Of a stretch of DNA of 10,627 bases, positions 1 through 7,097 are shown piece by piece. The DNA comes from Spirochaetia bacterium (GTDB lineage: Bacteria > Spirochaetota > Spirochaetia > Sphaerochaetales > Sphaerochaetaceae). Every line of letters starts with the position of its first letter. The first letter of the stretch is position 1. A program made the position numbers and the translations under genes. Location of the stretch: positions 1 to 10,627 of the forward strand of contig SABI01000071.1 of NCBI GenBank assembly GCA_009929055.1, read 5' to 3'. Under the pieces are notes generated by a model, which was not told where the DNA came from, did not search any database, and worked only from the letters and a program-made list of their open reading frames with translations.

Positions 1-2577
1 GGTAAGATTGGTATAATTATTGAAACTGGAGATGTGAGAGAAGTGTTTCACTATTCACTTCATTTAGCTTTCGGGTGTGATGCTCTGTGTCCTTATATAG
101 CTTTTGCAACAGTTAGAGAGCTTGCAGAAAAGGGCTTGCTAGAGAATCTTTCTCCAGAATCTGCGGCAGATAACTATGTAAATGCAGTTAAAAAAGGATT
201 ACTAAAAACTTTTTCTCGAATGGGAATATCTACACTTCATAGTTTTTTTAATACTCAAATCTTTGAAGCGGTAGGATTGGGTGATGAGTTAATCGACAAT
301 TATTTTAAGGGAACTATCTCTCGCATAGGTGGAATTGGATTAGACGAACTTACGTGGGATATTATAGAACGTTATGAAAGAGCCTATCCTGAAAATGGGA
401 CAAAAGCAAAACTGAGAAATCCAGGAGGACTCTATCGTTATAGAAACAAAAGTGAACCTCACTACTGGTCCCCTGAAGCAATAAGCTTGATCCAATCCTC
501 AACCCGTCAAAAAAGTTATTCTTTGTTTAAACAATTTACTTCTCTCATGGATTCTTCCTATAGGAAGAATGGTGAAATTAGGGGGTTCCTTGATTTCAAA
601 GAAAGCTCTCCTATCCCAATAGATGAAGTTGAACCAATCGAACAGATAACAAAAAGATTTGTATCAGCTGCAATGTCGATTGGTTCAATAGGGAAGGAAG
701 TTCATGAAACAGTTGCTATTGCAATGAATAGACTTCATGCAAAGAGTAATAGTGGAGAGGGAGGAGAAGATCCTGTTCGTATTCAACCGCTTGAAAACGG
801 GGATTCAATGCGCTCTCGTATTAAACAAATTGCTTCTGGTCGTTTTGGTGTAACAACTGAATATATTATGAGTGCAGACGAGCTTCAAATAAAAATGGCT
901 CAAGGGGCAAAACCAGGAGAAGGGGGACAACTCCCTGGGAACAAGGTAACAGACTATATTGCCTCAATTCGGCATACAACTGTAGGGGTAACTCTTATAT
1001 CCCCTCCACCGCATCATGATATCTATTCAATTGAAGATCTTGCTCAACTTATTTATGACTTAAGAACAGTAAATCCTGAAGCAGAAGTTTCAGTAAAATT
1101 AGTAAGTGAAGCTGGGGTTGGAACCATTGCTAGTGGTGTGGTAAAAGCAAAAGCAGACAGAGTGATTATCTCTGGTCAAAACGGTGGTACTGGAGCTTCT
1201 CCCCTTACAGCCATTCTTCATACAGGTCTCCCTTGGGAATTAGGTCTTGCCGAAACTCAACAAGCTCTCGTTATTAATAAACTACGGTCCCAAATTATTG
1301 TTCAAACTGATGGACATCTTAAAACAGGAAAAGATCTTGCAATAGCAGCTTTATTAGGGGCTGAAGAATTTGGGTTTGGAACATCTCTTCTTATCTCTCT
1401 AGGGTGTATTATGATGAGGAAATGCCATCTTAACACTTGCCCATTTGGTGTTGCTACACAAGACCCTGAATTAAGAAAACTCTTTAGAGGAAAAGCAGAA
1501 TTTGTTATTAATTTCTTACAATTTGTAGCACAAGAATTAAGAGAGTATATGGCCTATCTTGGGTTTCGAACGGTAGAGGAGATGGTAGGACGCGTAGATA
1601 AGTTAAAATATGTCCCTTCTATCGACAAAAAGAAAGCATCTGGGGTGAAATTAGATGCAATTCTTGTCTCTGATCACCTCTGCAAAGAGAATCCTCTTCA
1701 TTTCGTTGCCCGAGGTGAAAGACCTGGAATTTCACGCTTCGATAAGGAAATAGAGAAAAAACTCTTACCATTTTGGCAACAACAAAAACCGATCACTTTT
1801 AATCTCCCTATTAATAATAGAGATAGAGCAATAGGGGCGGCTTTGAGTGGTAAGATTACTAAGGCTTTTGGTCCTAAAGGAATCAAAGAGAATTCTCTAT
1901 TTTTCAATTTAACAGGAGCGGCAGGTCAAAGTTTCGGAGCGTTCCTTGCTCAAGGTATTACCCTTAACCTAAGTGGAGAAGCAAATGATTATCTAGGTAA
2001 AGGAATGAGTGGAGGGGTAATAGTTCTTACTCCCCCAAAGAACTCAAAGATTAGACCTGAAAGAAATATTATCTGTGGAAACGTTGTAATGTATGGAGCT
2101 ACTGGGGGTAAGACTTACATCAATGGAATGGCTGGAGAGAGATTCTGTGTTCGTAATAGTGGAGCTACTGCTGTAGTAGAGGGAATAGGGGATCATGGAT
2201 GTGAGTATATGACTGGAGGGACAGTTGTTGTTCTTGGAGAGACTGGGAAGAACTTTGCTGCAGGAATGAGTGGAGGGATAGCATATGTATATGATCCTTC
2301 GGAATTATTTGATTCAAAATGTAATCTAGATATGGTTGAGCTTGAGGGGGTATGGGATGTAAGTGATCAACAGATTCTTAAAGATCTAATTCACAATCAT
2401 TTTACCCTAACCAAAAGTCATGTTGCTCAGCATATTCTCGAAAATTGGGAAGTTCAGTACCCTCAGTTTGTTAAAGTGGTTCCAATAGAATATCGAAAAG
2501 TGCTTGAAAGGATGCAACTCAACGAGAGTCGTGATGATGAGACAATGAGTGTTACTGAGGAGGTGTATCATGCCTAA
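1..2577 (+). CDS. gltB: Glutamate synthase large subunit, C-terminal part (5' end outside window)
   Basis: The large subunit of glutamate synthase makes glutamate from 2-oxoglutarate and ammonia released from glutamine, using electrons from GltD. The frame is open from base 1; upstream codons (GKIGIIIETGD, then VREVFHY) match the family, so the GTG at 34 is internal. The window holds 858 residues; the N-terminal class II amidotransferase and most of the central domain (roughly 650 residues in a usual ~1500-residue protein) lie upstream. Visible parts are the end of the central domain (GISTLHS, QIFEAVGL), the FMN-binding synthase domain with GEGGQLPG near 919-942 and SGQNGGTGASP near 1171-1203, and the 3Fe-4S cysteines in CX5CX4C spacing (codons at 1405, 1423, 1438; CIMMRKCHLNTC). 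The C-terminal glycine-rich GXGXG helix domain lies at about 1910-2300. All key motifs are intact. It overlaps gltD by 8 bp, so the two are cotranscribed and probably translationally coupled. Confidence 0.96.
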   Translation, partial: GKIGIIIETGDVREVFHYSLHLAFGCDALCPYIAFATVRELAEKGLLENLSPESAADNYVNAVKKGLLKTFSRMGISTLHSFFNTQIFEAVGLGDELIDNYFKGTISRIGGIGLDELTWDIIERYERAYPENGTKAKLRNPGGLYRYRNKSEPHYWSPEAISLIQSSTRQKSYSLFKQFTSLMDSSYRKNGEIRGFLDFKESSPIPIDEVEPIEQITKRFVSAAMSIGSIGKEVHETVAIAMNRLHAKSNSGEGGEDPVRIQPLENGDSMRSRIKQIASGRFGVTTEYIMSADELQIKMAQGAKPGEGGQLPGNKVTDYIASIRHTTVGVTLISPPPHHDIYSIEDLAQLIYDLRTVNPEAEVSVKLVSEAGVGTIASGVVKAKADRVIISGQNGGTGASPLTAILHTGLPWELGLAETQQALVINKLRSQIIVQTDGHLKTGKDLAIAALLGAEEFGFGTSLLISLGCIMMRKCHLNTCPFGVATQDPELRKLFRGKAEFVINFLQFVAQELREYMAYLGFRTVEEMVGRVDKLKYVPSIDKKKASGVKLDAILVSDHLCKENPLHFVARGERPGISRFDKEIEKKLLPFWQQQKPITFNLPINNRDRAIGAALSGKITKAFGPKGIKENSLFFNLTGAAGQSFGAFLAQGITLNLSGEANDYLGKGMSGGVIVLTPPKNSKIRPERNIICGNVVMYGATGGKTYINGMAGERFCVRNSGATAVVEGIGDHGCEYMTGGTVVVLGETGKNFAAGMSGGIAYVYDPSELFDSKCNLDMVELEGVWDVSDQQILKDLIHNHFTLTKSHVAQHILENWEVQYPQFVKVVPIEYRKVLERMQLNESRDDETMSVTEEVYHA
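2557..2565 (+). promoter_or_regulatory. Ribosome binding site that fixes the gltD start
   Basis: GAGGAGGTG lies inside the last codons of gltB, with GGAGG ending 6 nt before the ATG at 2570. It selects that ATG over an in-frame upstream start at 2549, which would add seven residues (MLLRRCI) absent from the family and has no such site. Confidence 0.85.
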
Positions 2578-3991
2578 ATTAGATGGTTTTCTTGCTGTTA
2601 AACGAAAAGATCCAGGCTATAGAGCAGTAGAAGAGAGAGTCCTTGATTTTAATCGAGTTGAATTGATGCTAAGTGAAGAAGAAGTTGTCGAACAAGCAAC
2701 ACGATGTATGGATTGTGGAGTCCCTTTTTGCCATATACATGGCTGCCCGTTAGGGAACAGGATCCCTGACTATGCAGATCTAATTGCAAACAACCAATGG
2801 AAGGAAGCGCTTTTACTCTTAGAATCAACAAATAACTTTCCTGAAATCACAGGAAGAATTTGCCCTGCTCCATGTGAGACTTCCTGTACCCTTGCCCCTG
2901 ACTTTTTAGCAACGGCATGTGAGCAAATTGAACTACAAATAGCTGAAAGAGGATGGAAAGAAGGGTGGGTGTTACCAGAGATTGCCCTAGTTAAAACAGG
3001 AAAGCGAGTAGCTGTTGTTGGCTCGGGGCCTACAGGATTAGCAGCAGCACAGCAACTTATTAGAAAAGGACATGAAGTTATTGTTTTTGAAAAATCTGAC
3101 CGCCTTGGTGGGTTGCTTACTTATGGAATTCCTAACTTTAAACTTGAAAAAGAAGTCATTGAGAGAAGAATGAATCAAATGATAATGGAAGGGGTGGTTT
3201 TTGAAAAAGAGGTAGAGATTGGCAGAGATCTCTCTGCTCACTATCTCCTTCATAAATTTGATGCAGTTGTGATAGCTAGTGGAACTCCTCTTCCTCGTGA
3301 TATCACCATTCCTGGAAGGTCTCTTGAAGGAATCCATTTTGCCCTCGATTATCTTACTCAACAGACAAAAATCGTTCTCGGGGATACCATTGATTCTAAT
3401 GAATACATTGATGCAAAAGGCAAACATGTAATTGTCATTGGTGGGGGAGATACTGGTAGTGATTGCGTTGGATCTGTAATTAGGCGTGGATGTGCTTCTG
3501 TTACTCAAGTAGAACTTCTTCCTGCACCCCCTACTGTAAGAAGCAGTAACAATCCATGGCCACAGTGGCCCCTTATTATGCGCAGTTCAAGTAGCCATGA
3601 AGAGGGGGTAACCCGGATGTGGAGTATAGGTTCAAAGGAATTCCAAGGAGTGAATGGAAAGGTAAAGAGATTCTCTGGAGTAAGACTCAATTGGAAAGAA
3701 AACTCTTTTACCGAAATTCCAGGAAGCGAATTTATCTTAGATGCAGACCTTGTCCTTTTAAGTATGGGATTTATTCCACACAGAGAATCGCCCTTGGTGA
3801 AAGAGTTTAATCTTGCTCTTGATTCGAGAGGTTCTATTCAAACCGATGAGAAATATAGAACCTCTGTTGATAAAGTCTTTGCTGCAGGAGATGCAGTAAT
3901 AGGGGCATCCCTTGTTGTTAAGGCAATTAACCATGGCAGACAGTGCGCCTCTTCTGTTGATAAGTATATAAGAAATGCCCATAGTCTTTAA
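2570..3991 (+). CDS. gltD: Glutamate synthase small subunit (NADPH, FAD, 4Fe-4S)
   Basis: This 473-residue subunit oxidises NADPH on FAD and passes electrons through 4Fe-4S clusters to the FMN of GltB; the length is normal for the family. An N-terminal cysteine region carries C46, C49, C54 and C59 (CMDCGVPFC..GCP) and C98, C102 and C106 (CPAPCETSC). The FAD dinucleotide fold has GSGPTG at 151-156, followed by the GGLLTYGIP motif. The NADPH fold has GGGDTG at 291-296. The family signatures SSSSHEEG (about 339-346) and EIPGSEF are present. Near the C-terminus the second FAD motif reads GDAVIGASLVV (440-450), where many GltD proteins have GDMRRGQSLVV, a modest departure. It is the second gene of gltBD, overlapping gltB by 8 bp. 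Related fold proteins (PreT/DpyA-type) are an alternative in isolation, but the gltB linkage settles the call. Confidence 0.96.
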   Translation: MPKLDGFLAVKRKDPGYRAVEERVLDFNRVELMLSEEEVVEQATRCMDCGVPFCHIHGCPLGNRIPDYADLIANNQWKEALLLLESTNNFPEITGRICPAPCETSCTLAPDFLATACEQIELQIAERGWKEGWVLPEIALVKTGKRVAVVGSGPTGLAAAQQLIRKGHEVIVFEKSDRLGGLLTYGIPNFKLEKEVIERRMNQMIMEGVVFEKEVEIGRDLSAHYLLHKFDAVVIASGTPLPRDITIPGRSLEGIHFALDYLTQQTKIVLGDTIDSNEYIDAKGKHVIVIGGGDTGSDCVGSVIRRGCASVTQVELLPAPPTVRSSNNPWPQWPLIMRSSSSHEEGVTRMWSIGSKEFQGVNGKVKRFSGVRLNWKENSFTEIPGSEFILDADLVLLSMGFIPHRESPLVKEFNLALDSRGSIQTDEKYRTSVDKVFAAGDAVIGASLVVKAINHGRQCASSVDKYIRNAHSL

Positions 3992-4010
3992 ACTATGAGC
4001 ATCCTCTTTT
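3975..4010. terminator. Bidirectional terminator hairpin between gltD and the convergent sulfur-transfer gene
   Basis: Arms 3975-3985 (ATGCCCATAGT) and 3992-4002 (ACTATGAGCAT) pair over 11 positions with one C-A mismatch. The loop CTTTAA contains part of the gltD stop codon. On the plus strand CCTCTTTT follows; on the minus strand TTTCTTATAT follows. It sits between two convergent genes, as expected for a shared terminator. The T tracts are imperfect, so efficiency is uncertain. Confidence 0.65.
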
Positions 4011-4035
4011 ATATATTGGTGAATATATTTTATTT
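4011..4035 (+). terminator. Possible second, AT-only hairpin with T-rich tail
   Basis: ATATATT (4011-4017) and AATATAT (4022-4028) are perfect 7-bp arms around GGTG, followed by TTTATTT. The stem contains only A-T pairs and is therefore weak. It may back up the preceding hairpin for gltD transcripts, or be chance in AT-rich DNA. Confidence 0.3.
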
Positions 4036-6508
4036 AAATAAATAAGTTTACATTACTTCTACTTGCAGCTTCCATGTAGGTAGCAACTCCACCAATTTCT
4101 GTTCCTTCAAGGAGTTCCATTGCTGGTATGCCCATAATATCCATAGACATTTGACAAGCAATCATTTTAACCCCAGCAAGGCGGGCTTGAGTATACATAC
4201 TCTTAAGTTGATCAACGTTCTTTTGCTTCATTCTCTTTTTCATTAATTTGGGACCAATACCAGCAAAGTTAATCTGAGAGAGGGGGAGGTCTTCCATCCC
4301 TTTAGGGAGCATTGCTCCAAACATCTTGCCCATGAAATCTTTCTTTACTTTCCCTGTATCTTTAGTCCTTAAGACTGTTAATCCCCAGAATGTAAAGAAC
4401 ATGGTCACTTCTTTTCCGCTCGCAGCAGCTCCATTAGCTAAAACAAAAGAGGCAAGTACTTTATCTAAATCATTACTAAAGACTACAAGAGTAGCTCCTT
4501 GAGGGCCAGAAGTAGTTTGACTAGAAGGAGTTGGTGCTCCCCCTTTTTCAATTAATGCTTCAATTTTGCCATCTTTTGATTCAAGAGATCTTAGTTTATT
4601 TCCAGTCATATTAGCCCATGATTTTACATCTCTATTAAAGCCAGGGTCAGTTGCGATTATTCTTAATACATCCCCTTGAGTTAATGAGTCCATAGATTTC
4701 TTTAAAGATAATATTGGCCCTGGACACTGAAGGCCACAAGCATCAACAAGGGCTATTACATCAGATTGTTTAGCTCTTAGTGACCCATCTTCTTCTAAAG
4801 GATTATAGGTATAGAGGGCTACTGGTGCATGTTCAGGGTTCTCTAGGGCAGCTAATTCATTCATTACTGATCGGTAAGTACTATATCCACCAGTAAGATT
4901 GTATACATCAGAATATCCTTTCTGTCGAAGCATCCTCTCTGCTAGATACCCCCTTATTCCCACAATACAATAGACTATTATAGGTCGGTCTTTTGGAATT
5001 TCATTCAAACGAGTTCGAATTTCTGTATGGGAAATATTAACAGCACCTTCTATTGCACCAAGGTCAAACTCTTCAGCAGTTCTCACATCGATAATAAAGG
5101 CATTCTTTTCCTTCATCTCTTTGACTTTGTCCCACGTAATAAGACGAGTCATCCCTTCATCTGCATTCTCTGCAATGAAACCGAGCATGTTAAGGGGATC
5201 TTTTGCACTACTAAAGGGGGGAGCATATGCTTGTTCAAACTCTGCTAAATCATATATTGTCCCCTCTTTCTTAATAAAAGCAGCGAGAACATCAATACGT
5301 TTATCAACTCCATGAAATCCTACTGATTGACCACCATATAATTTGCCACTCTTTTCATCATAGAGAATTTTAACGGCAAGTTGGAGTGAACCTGGATAAT
5401 ATCCAGCATGGCTTCCTGCATGAGTAACTATCTCTTTGTATGGAATTTCAGACATCTTTAGTTGCTTGCCAGTCATACCAGTAGATCCTGCAGTAAGTTG
5501 GAAAATCTTTGCTATACTCGTTGCAATAGTTCCTTTATAGGGCTTACATGAGCCATTCACAATTGACTGAGCACATAATCTCGCTTGTTTATTTGCAGGT
5601 CCTGCTAGGGGGACAGTAATAGGAAGACGGGTAAAGGGAGAAGGGAATTCTATAGCATCCCCAACTGCTTTAATGTGGGGGTCACTTGTATTAAATTGGT
5701 TATCTACAACAATAGCACCACTTTTTCCAAGGGTGAGTCCAGCTGTATGGGCAAGATGGGTGTCAGGTTTAACTCCAATGCTTAGAATAACTATGTCAGT
5801 CTCTATTACAGTACCACTTGTAAGGGTGACATTAATACACCCTTTTATCCTTTCAAAGCTCTTTACTCCATCTTTTAGGTACAGAGCTACTCCTTCATCA
5901 CGAATGTGCTGTTGGACAATAGAAGCCATATCGTAATCAATTACATTCATTACTTGTTCGAGAGCTTCAACTAAGGTTACGTGTAATCCTTTTTCTTTGA
6001 GATTCTCTGCCATTTCTAGGCCAATAAATCCCCCTCCAACAACTACAGCTCTTTGAGTTTTACTACTCGCAAGTTTAGCAACAATTGAGTCGATATCAGC
6101 AACATTCCTGAGGGAAAATATAGCTTCATCATCAATTCCTGGAATTCTAGGGCGAACAGGAGCGGCTCCAGGAGAGAGGACTAATGTATCGTAGTATTCA
6201 TCAAACTCTTCTCCTGTTGTAATGTTTTTCACATGAACGAATTTCTTCTCTTTGTTAATAGAAAGTACTTCATGAAACGTATGTACATCTACATTAAACA
6301 CTTCTTTAAAACGCTGAGGAGTCACTACAAACAATCGAGAGCGTTCAGTAATTGTTCCTCCAGCATAATAGGGAAGTCCACAGTTAGCATAACTAATGTG
6401 TTCACCTCTTTCAAACATAATGATGCGTGCATTCTCATCAAGTCTTCTTAGTTTGGCAGCAGTACCAGCTCCACCGGCTACTCCTCCAACAATTACATAT
6501 GTCTTCAT
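4034..6508 (-). CDS. CoA-disulfide reductase / rhodanese / TusA-like / DsrE2-like fusion protein
   Basis: An 824-residue predicted soluble sulfur-handling enzyme with four modules. Residues 1-440 are a pyridine-nucleotide disulfide oxidoreductase of the CoA-disulfide/polysulfide reductase type: FAD motif GGVAGG near the start, active-site Cys43 in SYANCGLPYY, NAD(P)H motif GGGFIG at 157-162, GD at 273-274, and AYAPPFSSAKDP at 427-438 in the dimerisation domain. Residues about 455-555 are a rhodanese domain with catalytic loop CIVGIRGY (Cys514). Residues about 586-655 are TusA/SirA-like with CGLQCPGP (Cys591, Cys595). Residues about 671-824 are DsrE2-like, with FFTFWGL and the CQMSMDIMGI motif (Cys785). 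All candidate sulfur-carrying cysteines are present. From the families, it likely reduces CoA disulfide, CoA persulfide or polysulfide with NAD(P)H and relays persulfide sulfur between domains; substrate and relay order are inference. It follows marR with no intergenic base, and its AGGAG (6518-6522) lies in the marR coding end. CoADR-rhodanese two-domain proteins are well known; this longer form is a natural extension. Confidence 0.93.
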   Translation of the reverse strand: MKTYVIVGGVAGGAGTAAKLRRLDENARIIMFERGEHISYANCGLPYYAGGTITERSRLFVVTPQRFKEVFNVDVHTFHEVLSINKEKKFVHVKNITTGEEFDEYYDTLVLSPGAAPVRPRIPGIDDEAIFSLRNVADIDSIVAKLASSKTQRAVVVGGGFIGLEMAENLKEKGLHVTLVEALEQVMNVIDYDMASIVQQHIRDEGVALYLKDGVKSFERIKGCINVTLTSGTVIETDIVILSIGVKPDTHLAHTAGLTLGKSGAIVVDNQFNTSDPHIKAVGDAIEFPSPFTRLPITVPLAGPANKQARLCAQSIVNGSCKPYKGTIATSIAKIFQLTAGSTGMTGKQLKMSEIPYKEIVTHAGSHAGYYPGSLQLAVKILYDEKSGKLYGGQSVGFHGVDKRIDVLAAFIKKEGTIYDLAEFEQAYAPPFSSAKDPLNMLGFIAENADEGMTRLITWDKVKEMKEKNAFIIDVRTAEEFDLGAIEGAVNISHTEIRTRLNEIPKDRPIIVYCIVGIRGYLAERMLRQKGYSDVYNLTGGYSTYRSVMNELAALENPEHAPVALYTYNPLEEDGSLRAKQSDVIALVDACGLQCPGPILSLKKSMDSLTQGDVLRIIATDPGFNRDVKSWANMTGNKLRSLESKDGKIEALIEKGGAPTPSSQTTSGPQGATLVVFSNDLDKVLASFVLANGAAASGKEVTMFFTFWGLTVLRTKDTGKVKKDFMGKMFGAMLPKGMEDLPLSQINFAGIGPKLMKKRMKQKNVDQLKSMYTQARLAGVKMIACQMSMDIMGIPAMELLEGTEIGGVATYMEAASRSNVNLFI

Positions 6509-6892
6509 CTATTTTATCTCCTGTTCACTATGGGTTTGTTCTGTTTGTGTTGCTAAATCTATTACATATTGGGGTAATTCTAGGCTAAGAGAGTGTAATT
6601 TCTTGTTCATCTCTTTTCCTTTATGTGTGAGTGTAATTGTAATTGCTCTCCTGTCGTCATCGTTTTGTGTTCGATTAATGTATCCATCTTTATAGAGAGA
6701 ATCGAGTATTCGTGTCATGCGGGATGGGGAGAGGGAGAGTTCTTTCGCAAGGGAAGAGGGGTCACAAAGACCCTTTTCGCTTTGACATATACAAAGAGCT
6801 TCATTAAGGGTGAGAGAGGTCTCTTTCTTTATTGAGTCTTCTATTTTTTTTACATCAAGTAAAATTTGTCTTAGGTGGCATAAATCATACAA
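6509..6892 (-). CDS. MarR-family transcriptional regulator, cysteine-rich
   Basis: A 127-residue winged helix-turn-helix protein. The recognition region is SSLAKELSLSPSRMTRILDS (about 46-65), followed by YKDGYINR and the family wing signature DDRRAITITLT ending at residue 89. I chose the TTG at 6892 because AGAGGA lies 7 nt upstream. An in-frame TTG at 6931 would add 13 residues but has no ribosome site and lies inside the operator. The protein has four cysteines, C5, C34, C36 and C43, including a CIC pair and a nearby Cys at the start of the DNA-binding domain. That is many for its size and suggests thiol-based sensing, though this is inference. Its TAG stop immediately precedes the ATG of the sulfur-transfer fusion, so it is the first gene of a two-gene operon and probably represses both genes. 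Confidence 0.88.
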   Translation of the reverse strand: MYDLCHLRQILLDVKKIEDSIKKETSLTLNEALCICQSEKGLCDPSSLAKELSLSPSRMTRILDSLYKDGYINRTQNDDDRRAITITLTHKGKEMNKKLHSLSLELPQYVIDLATQTEQTHSEQEIK

Positions 6893-6899
6893 AATAATA

Positions 6900-6905
6900 T
6901 CCTCT
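6900..6905 (-). promoter_or_regulatory. Ribosome binding site that decides the marR start
   Basis: On the minus strand AGAGGA is followed by seven bases and TTG at 6892. No comparable site precedes the longer TTG start at 6931. Confidence 0.7.
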
Positions 6906-6917
6906 TTAGCGATAATA

Positions 6918-6948
6918 GTTGCGCTTGGCAATTATTGCTATTGGCAAT
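6918..6948 (-). promoter_or_regulatory. Tandem MarR-type operator
   Basis: Two copies of a 13-bp near-palindrome repeat with a 16-bp period. On the minus strand they read TTGCCAATAGCAA (6947-6935) and TTGCCAAGCGCAA (6931-6919), each with TTGC/GCAA arms. The upstream copy extends to perfect ATTGC/GCAAT arms (6934-6948). The pair covers the end of the -10 box, the predicted start site near 6940 and the first transcribed bases, a typical repressor position. E. coli MarR binds TTGCC..GGCAA sites, which these resemble (established knowledge); binding by the adjacent MarR protein is inference. Confidence 0.7.
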
Positions 6949-6975
6949 CATATAGAATTAGATATCGAGGGTCAA
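6947..6975 (-). promoter_or_regulatory. Sigma-70-type promoter of the marR-fusion operon
   Basis: On the minus strand TTGACC (6975-6970, 5 of 6 to consensus), a 17-bp spacer and TATGAT (6952-6947, 5 of 6). The start would be near 6940, giving a leader of about 47 nt to the TTG at 6892. The -10 box overlaps the operator by two bases. A direct repeat of ATATCGA (6962-6968, 6978-6984) flanks the -35 box, also with a 16-bp period. Confidence 0.78.
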
Positions 6976-7019
6976 TCATATCGATGAATTTTTATTGATT
7001 TCTTTTATTCTACTTTCCT

Positions 7020-7048
7020 TTGCCATTTAGATATTTCTTAGGTATATT
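7020..7048 (+). promoter_or_regulatory. Sigma-70-type promoter of the ferritin gene
   Basis: TTGCCA (7020-7025, 5 of 6), a 17-bp spacer and TATATT (7043-7048, 5 of 6). The start would be near 7055, giving a leader of about 43 nt. It diverges from the marR promoter, the two -35 boxes being about 45 bp apart. No Fur-type box is obvious. Confidence 0.7.
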
Positions 7049-7064
7049 GATATAAACAGAAATA

Positions 7065-7083
7065 GACTCATTTTTTATGAGTC
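7065..7083 (+). repeat. Perfect inverted repeat / hairpin in the ferritin leader
   Basis: GACTCAT (7065-7071) and ATGAGTC (7077-7083) are perfect 7-bp arms around five T. The repeat ends two bases before the AGGAG ribosome site. It could be an mRNA hairpin affecting stability or initiation, or a DNA operator downstream of the start site. The right arm includes the upstream ATG at 7077. Confidence 0.6.
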
Positions 7084-7085
7084 AC

Positions 7086-7090
7086 AGGAG
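7086..7090 (+). promoter_or_regulatory. Ribosome binding site that decides the ferritin start
   Basis: AGGAG lies 7 nt before the ATG at 7098, selecting it over the in-frame ATG at 7077, which is inside the hairpin and lacks a ribosome site. Confidence 0.8.
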
Positions 7091-7097
7091 TGAAAAG

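Noticed and set aside
1698..1907. Minus-strand open frame of 69 codons within gltB
   Set aside because: It lies opposite conserved gltB codons, has no ribosome site and resembles nothing known; a shadow frame.
3038..3508. Minus-strand open frame of 156 codons within gltD
   Set aside because: Long but fully opposite the FAD and NADPH domains of gltD, with composition expected of an antisense frame.
6396..6695. Plus-strand open frame with hydrophobic, cysteine-rich translation
   Set aside because: Opposite the marR-fusion junction; hydrophobicity comes from the reverse complement of charged codons. No start signal.
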